9,656 bases of DNA from Calditrichia bacterium (GTDB taxonomy: Bacteria > Calditrichota > Calditrichia > Calditrichales > Calditrichaceae). The DNA lies in NCBI GenBank assembly GCA_027039465.1, contig JALWEA010000388.1, positions 1 through 9,656 of the forward strand. Reading direction: 5' to 3'. Below are positions 7,082 through 9,656 of this stretch, piece after piece. Numbering within the stretch: the stretch's first letter is position 1; every line of letters begins with the position of its first letter. A model generated the notes under the pieces. It did no database searches. It saw only the letters and a list, made by a program, of their open reading frames with translations, and was not told the origin of the DNA. The position numbers and the translations under genes are program-made.

Positions 7082-7100
7082 ACTTTTGAGACAACCCCGG
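7082..7100 (-). repeat. Right terminal inverted repeat of the 423-bp element
   Basis: On the minus strand CCGGGGTTGTCTCAAAAGT. It differs from the left repeat at two positions (C/T at 7 and 12), as is common for real IS ends. Confidence 0.7.
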
Positions 7101-7170
7101 AAAAAGGGGGTGAGTTAAACATCGTATATAAATTTTTCCAAGGTTTCTTTTTTAATATTTTTGCGAATCG

Positions 7171-8157
7171 TTACAATTGCTGCTTCAATTTTTCAGCTTT
7201 GGCCTTTTCTTCCTTGGCTGTACGTAAAGCCTTCTGATAACGTTTTTCATCCGGTTTCAGCTCAAGCGCATGTCGGATGTTTTCTATCGAGGCGTCATGC
7301 TGACCCAAATACATTTGCGCCAAGCCCAAGTCGTAATAGACCTTGGCGCGCAGCTCCGGCTTTAAAAATGGCTTTGCAGTGGCCTTTTTCAGCAATTGTT
7401 CCCCGGCATCCCAGTCGCCGGCTTTGAACAGAGCCACGGCTTTCTTGGTCTCCGGTACTTTGTCATCTACTAAAAATTGGGCCTTAACTTTAATTTGATA
7501 CGGAGCGATCATGCGCCGGAATTGAGCGGCAATTTTATTTAAACACTTTTTATAAAGCGCATTGCGATCGATTTTGGGCGGGGCCTTGTCAAGGGCCGAT
7601 GTTTCCGCTTTTTCAACAGCGGTTAATTCTTTGGCCGTCAATATTTTACCCGTTTGCACATCAACAATTTTAATATTTACGGATAATTCGTATTTCGCTT
7701 TCCATGAATGACGCTGATGCGACTTGCCTTTTTTGTCTTTATACGGCGGAGAATGGACTAATTCCTGATGAAAACGATCCGTAGTGATGCGGCCGAAAAT
7801 CAATGCGGAGGCGCCTAATAATTTGCCAAGCGCTGGTGCGGAAGATGCGTCAATTAATCCCGACGCGGCCAATTTCTGTTCCTGGATAATTTTGCCCAAG
7901 GTTTGGCGATCAACCACTTCAAACCGTTTGGTTGCAATAAGTTGCCGTGTTAACGCATCGCGTAAATCAAGAGCATGCTGATCAATCCGTCCGTAGGAAT
8001 TAACGAAATCTCCCAACGCAATTTTAGGATAGTTTTTCAAATTGATTTCCGCCGGTCGCAGCACAGTCATCATAACGGTTTTGGTACCACAGGAAAATAA
8101 TGATAAAAGAAGCACAAAAATAGAAAGACGGAAAAATACAGAAAAATATTTTTTCAT
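7171..8157 (-). CDS. CsgG-like lipoprotein with C-terminal TPR repeats
   Basis: 328 residues from the ATG at 8157; an in-frame ATG at 8166 would add three. I prefer 8157 because MKKYFSV begins a textbook lipoprotein signal (hydrophobic stretch to LSLFSC, C23) and a GAG lies four bases upstream, while 8166 has no spaced ribosome site. Residues about 35-215 resemble the CsgG/LpoB/Curli-transport fold: YPKIALGDF, LRDALTRQLIATKRFEVVDRQ, LGKLLGASALIFGRI and VNIKIVDVQTGKIL. Then come one weak and one clear tetratricopeptide repeat (about 238-262 and 270-303, with LGLAQMYLGQHDASIENIRHAL) and a charged, probably coiled tail. It is probably anchored to the outer membrane facing the periplasm. No curlin-type gene is near, so secretion-pore function is not supported; a scaffold or envelope-assembly role is as likely. 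Confidence 0.83.
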   Translation of the reverse strand: MKKYFSVFFRLSIFVLLLSLFSCGTKTVMMTVLRPAEINLKNYPKIALGDFVNSYGRIDQHALDLRDALTRQLIATKRFEVVDRQTLGKIIQEQKLAASGLIDASSAPALGKLLGASALIFGRITTDRFHQELVHSPPYKDKKGKSHQRHSWKAKYELSVNIKIVDVQTGKILTAKELTAVEKAETSALDKAPPKIDRNALYKKCLNKIAAQFRRMIAPYQIKVKAQFLVDDKVPETKKAVALFKAGDWDAGEQLLKKATAKPFLKPELRAKVYYDLGLAQMYLGQHDASIENIRHALELKPDEKRYQKALRTAKEEKAKAEKLKQQL

Positions 8158-8191
8158 GGCACTCATCCCGATTTAGTAAACTTGCAATCCA

Positions 8192-8220
8192 ATTTTAGAT
8201 TATTTTCGTTTTTAATTCAA
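8192..8220 (-). promoter_or_regulatory. Putative sigma70-type promoter for the CsgG-like gene
   Basis: On the minus strand TTGAAT (8220-8215), a 17-base spacer, then TAAAAT (8197-8192), 34 bases before the ATG at 8157. Both boxes and the spacing are near consensus, and the predicted leader is short. Confidence 0.55.
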
Positions 8221-8329
8221 ATGAAAATACTCGGATATCTTATCGTGTTCTTGAACGCCCGAAATAGACGTTCTTTATAATCGCTTGGGATTATTGGATC
8301 ACGGAATGCATTGAAATTAACACATCACC

Positions 8330-9199
8330 TTAGGATTCGTACGTATGATGCTCTTCTTCGGCCAAAATTTTTTGCTCATCTCTAATAGCAAATTTCCGTC
8401 GTAGTATTAAACGATCTTGAAAATCGTATTCATAAGTTTCTTCCGCAACAGGCTGGCGGTTGTGTTTCCTTAACAGATATTCGATTTTACCCGCATCGTT
8501 GTAATGTTTAAAAAACGATCGTTGCGCATAAAAATCAAGAATAATTTCATTCAATAAAATTCCATTGTCACCGTAATCAAAGCATTCCAAACGTTGAATT
8601 TTATCCTCTGCATCATACCAACTTATTTCAACCGGTAAATTTCGGGCATCGTACAAGATCAATTTTCTAGCCTTAAAATCCGTGCCGTTTTCAAGAATGG
8701 TTTCGCTTTGTTCGCGCTTTTGATCGTTATAGGTTTTTAGTTTTAAAATTTTTAAACGGCCTTCCGGTGAAATATGCTCCTCTTTAACCATGTTGCCATT
8801 GGAATCATAATGAAATTTCTGAATAAAAACAGGTGTTTCGTTTTTGCCGATTTTTCCGAACTTTAAAAGCCGATTCGGTACCTTGGAATCATATTCCCAA
8901 AAATGCTGTGCAACCAAAGTGCGATTCCCGTCAAAAAATAAGCGCCTTATCAATTGATTCATGTTATCGTAATTAAGTTCGACGGAACTTAATAAATCCC
9001 CGTTATGATTTTGAGTAGTGGTCTTAATCGGATATCCGTTAGAATTATACTGAAAGTAAGTATGGAGTTTTAATTGGCCGTCAGCGCCATATACCTGTCT
9101 TTCCGTTTCTTTTCCGTTGGCATCCAAAATGTAATGAGTCTCTTGGGATAAAAATTCGTGCTGGTCTTTGATTTTAAATATTTTTTTAATGTGAACCAT
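8330..9199 (-). CDS. YD/RHS-like repeat protein, function unknown
   Basis: 289 residues with no signal peptide or membrane span, so probably cytoplasmic unless exported by another route. From residue 23 to the end it is made of about ten units, each starting with Tyr and usually Asp or Asn: Y23, Y51, Y77, Y103, Y131, Y157, Y183, Y209, Y233 and Y258. Spacing is 24-28 residues, mostly 26. Examples are YNSNGYPIKT, YDSNGNMVKE and YNDAGKIEYL. A half-repeat of D/E-x-G-x-L type sits in the middle of several units (DGNRTL, PEGRLK). This resembles YD repeats of RHS proteins and the MORN-like repeats of YwqK proteins, which build beta-hairpins, but the period is longer than the common ones. No toxin or core domain is attached. 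The start at 9199 lacks a strong ribosome site. I do not recognise a specific family. Confidence 0.75.
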   Translation of the reverse strand: MVHIKKIFKIKDQHEFLSQETHYILDANGKETERQVYGADGQLKLHTYFQYNSNGYPIKTTTQNHNGDLLSSVELNYDNMNQLIRRLFFDGNRTLVAQHFWEYDSKVPNRLLKFGKIGKNETPVFIQKFHYDSNGNMVKEEHISPEGRLKILKLKTYNDQKREQSETILENGTDFKARKLILYDARNLPVEISWYDAEDKIQRLECFDYGDNGILLNEIILDFYAQRSFFKHYNDAGKIEYLLRKHNRQPVAEETYEYDFQDRLILRRKFAIRDEQKILAEEEHHTYES

Positions 9200-9278
9200 A
9201 GTTGGATGTCTCGGTCTTTTGTTCTTTTAGCCACAAAAGAAAATAATGAAAAAGTTCATAAACTTGCAAAATATTTAA

Positions 9279-9306
9279 ATTTTAAACATATAAAAACAAA
9301 ATACAA
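9279..9306 (-). promoter_or_regulatory. Weak candidate promoter for the repeat-protein gene
   Basis: On the minus strand TTGTAT (9306-9301), 16 bases, TAAAAT (9284-9279), about 80 bases before the ATG. The region is very AT-rich, so chance matches are likely. A second option is TTGCAA with TTATTT 17 bases later, closer to the gene. Confidence 0.27.
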
Positions 9307-9344
9307 CAACAGAAAGCCCGGAATAGTTCTTTTATAAATGGCAT

Positions 9345-9656
9345 TTACTCCGAAGCGTTAAGTACTTGACGTACTAATTTAATAAAATGAGAGATTTGAT
9401 ACGGTTTATGAATAAAATGGATTCCTTCTTCCAAAACACCGTTTTTAACAATAAGATTTTCCGTATAACCGGAAGCATAAATGATTTTAATGGAAGGAAA
9501 GATTTCCTTAATTTGTTTAGCCAATTCTTTGACGCTCATCGTGGGCATAATTAAGTCGGTAATTAATAATTCGGGATGAATTTTTTCTTTTTTAATTAGT
9601 TCAAGTGCTTCCATGCCGTTAGCAGCCGTAATGACCTTGTAACCGAATTCCTCTAA
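9345..9656 (-). CDS. Response-regulator receiver domain, C-terminal end of a larger protein (5' end outside window)
   Basis: The frame is open to the window edge (103 residues seen), so the ATG at 9614 is internal. It is a CheY-like phosphoacceptor domain: the phosphorylated Asp is in LLITDLIMP (codon 9557-9555), the conserved Ser in IIYASGYT and the Lys in FIHKPY. The protein ends right after the last helix (VRQVLNASE), with no output domain behind it. The wording of the GYTENLIV-GVLEEGIHFIHKPY stretch is typical of receivers fused to the C-terminus of hybrid sensor histidine kinases, so the missing N-terminal part may be a PAS/histidine-kinase module; a stand-alone receiver is also possible. 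The next gene on the same strand starts 145 bases later, with a possible promoter between. Confidence 0.9.
   Translation of the reverse strand, partial: LEEFGYKVITAANGMEALELIKKEKIHPELLITDLIMPTMSVKELAKQIKEIFPSIKIIYASGYTENLIVKNGVLEEGIHFIHKPYQISHFIKLVRQVLNASE

Larger units (their letters stand above)
6678..7100. mobile_element. Inverted-repeat-bounded, non-coding element (MITE or IS remnant) carrying a hairpin array
   Basis: The left end is CCGGGGCTGTCCCAAAAGT (6678-6696). The right end, read on the minus strand from 7100 to 7082, is CCGGGGTTGTCTCAAAAGT, matching at 17 of 19 positions; one further outer base (T6677/A7101) also pairs. Ends of the form GGGG-Y-TGTC-Y-CAAAAG are what I associate with IS1182-like and related DDE insertion sequences. 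No full transposase lies inside the 423 bp, so the element would be non-autonomous or decayed. No direct target duplication is visible; the flanks TCC and GGA outside the G/C runs are instead mutually complementary. It lies between the 3' ends of two convergent genes, within the 670-base gene-free interval 6501-7170; outside the element and the 6519-6557 terminator I see nothing identifiable there. Confidence 0.65.

Noticed and set aside
6670..7110. Target-site duplication flanking the element
   Set aside because: Sequence left of 6678 (ACGT) and right of 7100 (AAAA) shows no direct repeat; only complementary TCC/GGA is seen.
7025..7427. Plus-strand open frames of 70 and 88 residues
   Set aside because: They overlap the element's right end and the antisense of the CsgG-like gene, with no coding motifs.
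1..9656. tRNA, rRNA or known riboswitch
   Set aside because: No cloverleaf with a GTTC-type arm, rRNA-like block or recognisable riboswitch core was seen on either strand by eye; a covariance-model search would be needed to exclude weak ones.

Overview
The window reads as a chromosomal segment of a Gram-negative, probably thermophilic or anaerobic bacterium of the Fibrobacteres-Chlorobi-Bacteroidota neighbourhood; Calditrichota would fit. This is inference. The clues are two outer-membrane-type lipoproteins, moderate-to-low GC, strong AAGGAG-type ribosome sites and sigma70-like TTGnnn-N17-TAnnnT promoters. The last two argue against typical Bacteroidota, which use a different -33/-7 promoter and weak Shine-Dalgarno sites. 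No taxonomic marker gene is present.

Left part (1-4676, + strand): a galactoside/galactose use locus. It has the C-terminal two thirds or less of a GH27 alpha-galactosidase (1-616), an AlkD-like DNA glycosylase (667-1332), a sodium/galactose symporter very like Vibrio vSGLT (1633-3270) and a galactokinase (3402-4676). The implied flow is release of galactose from alpha-galactosides, sodium-driven uptake, then phosphorylation to galactose-1-phosphate. galT, galE and a regulator are not in the window. A strong hairpin terminator separates the symporter from galK.

Middle (4677-7170): a gene-free stretch with two related palindromes (4728-4753 and 4764-4791) precedes a large SurA/PpiC-like lipoprotein (5028-6500). 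That gene ends at a clear terminator. Between it and the next, convergent gene lies the most unusual part of the window: a 423-bp element (6678-7100) bounded by 19-bp imperfect inverted repeats of insertion-sequence type. It encodes no recognisable protein but carries a row of six or seven short hairpins, two of them followed by T-runs.

Right part (7171-9656, - strand): a CsgG-like lipoprotein with C-terminal TPRs, a 289-residue protein built almost wholly of about ten 26-residue YD-type repeats, and the C-terminal receiver domain of a response regulator or hybrid histidine kinase that runs off the window. These three are co-oriented, but the 163-bp and 145-bp gaps each contain promoter-like sequences, so they need not form one operon.

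The best candidates for something undescribed are the hairpin-array element at 6678-7100, the twin palindromes after galK, and the repeat protein at 8330-9199. No complete new multi-gene system is evident.
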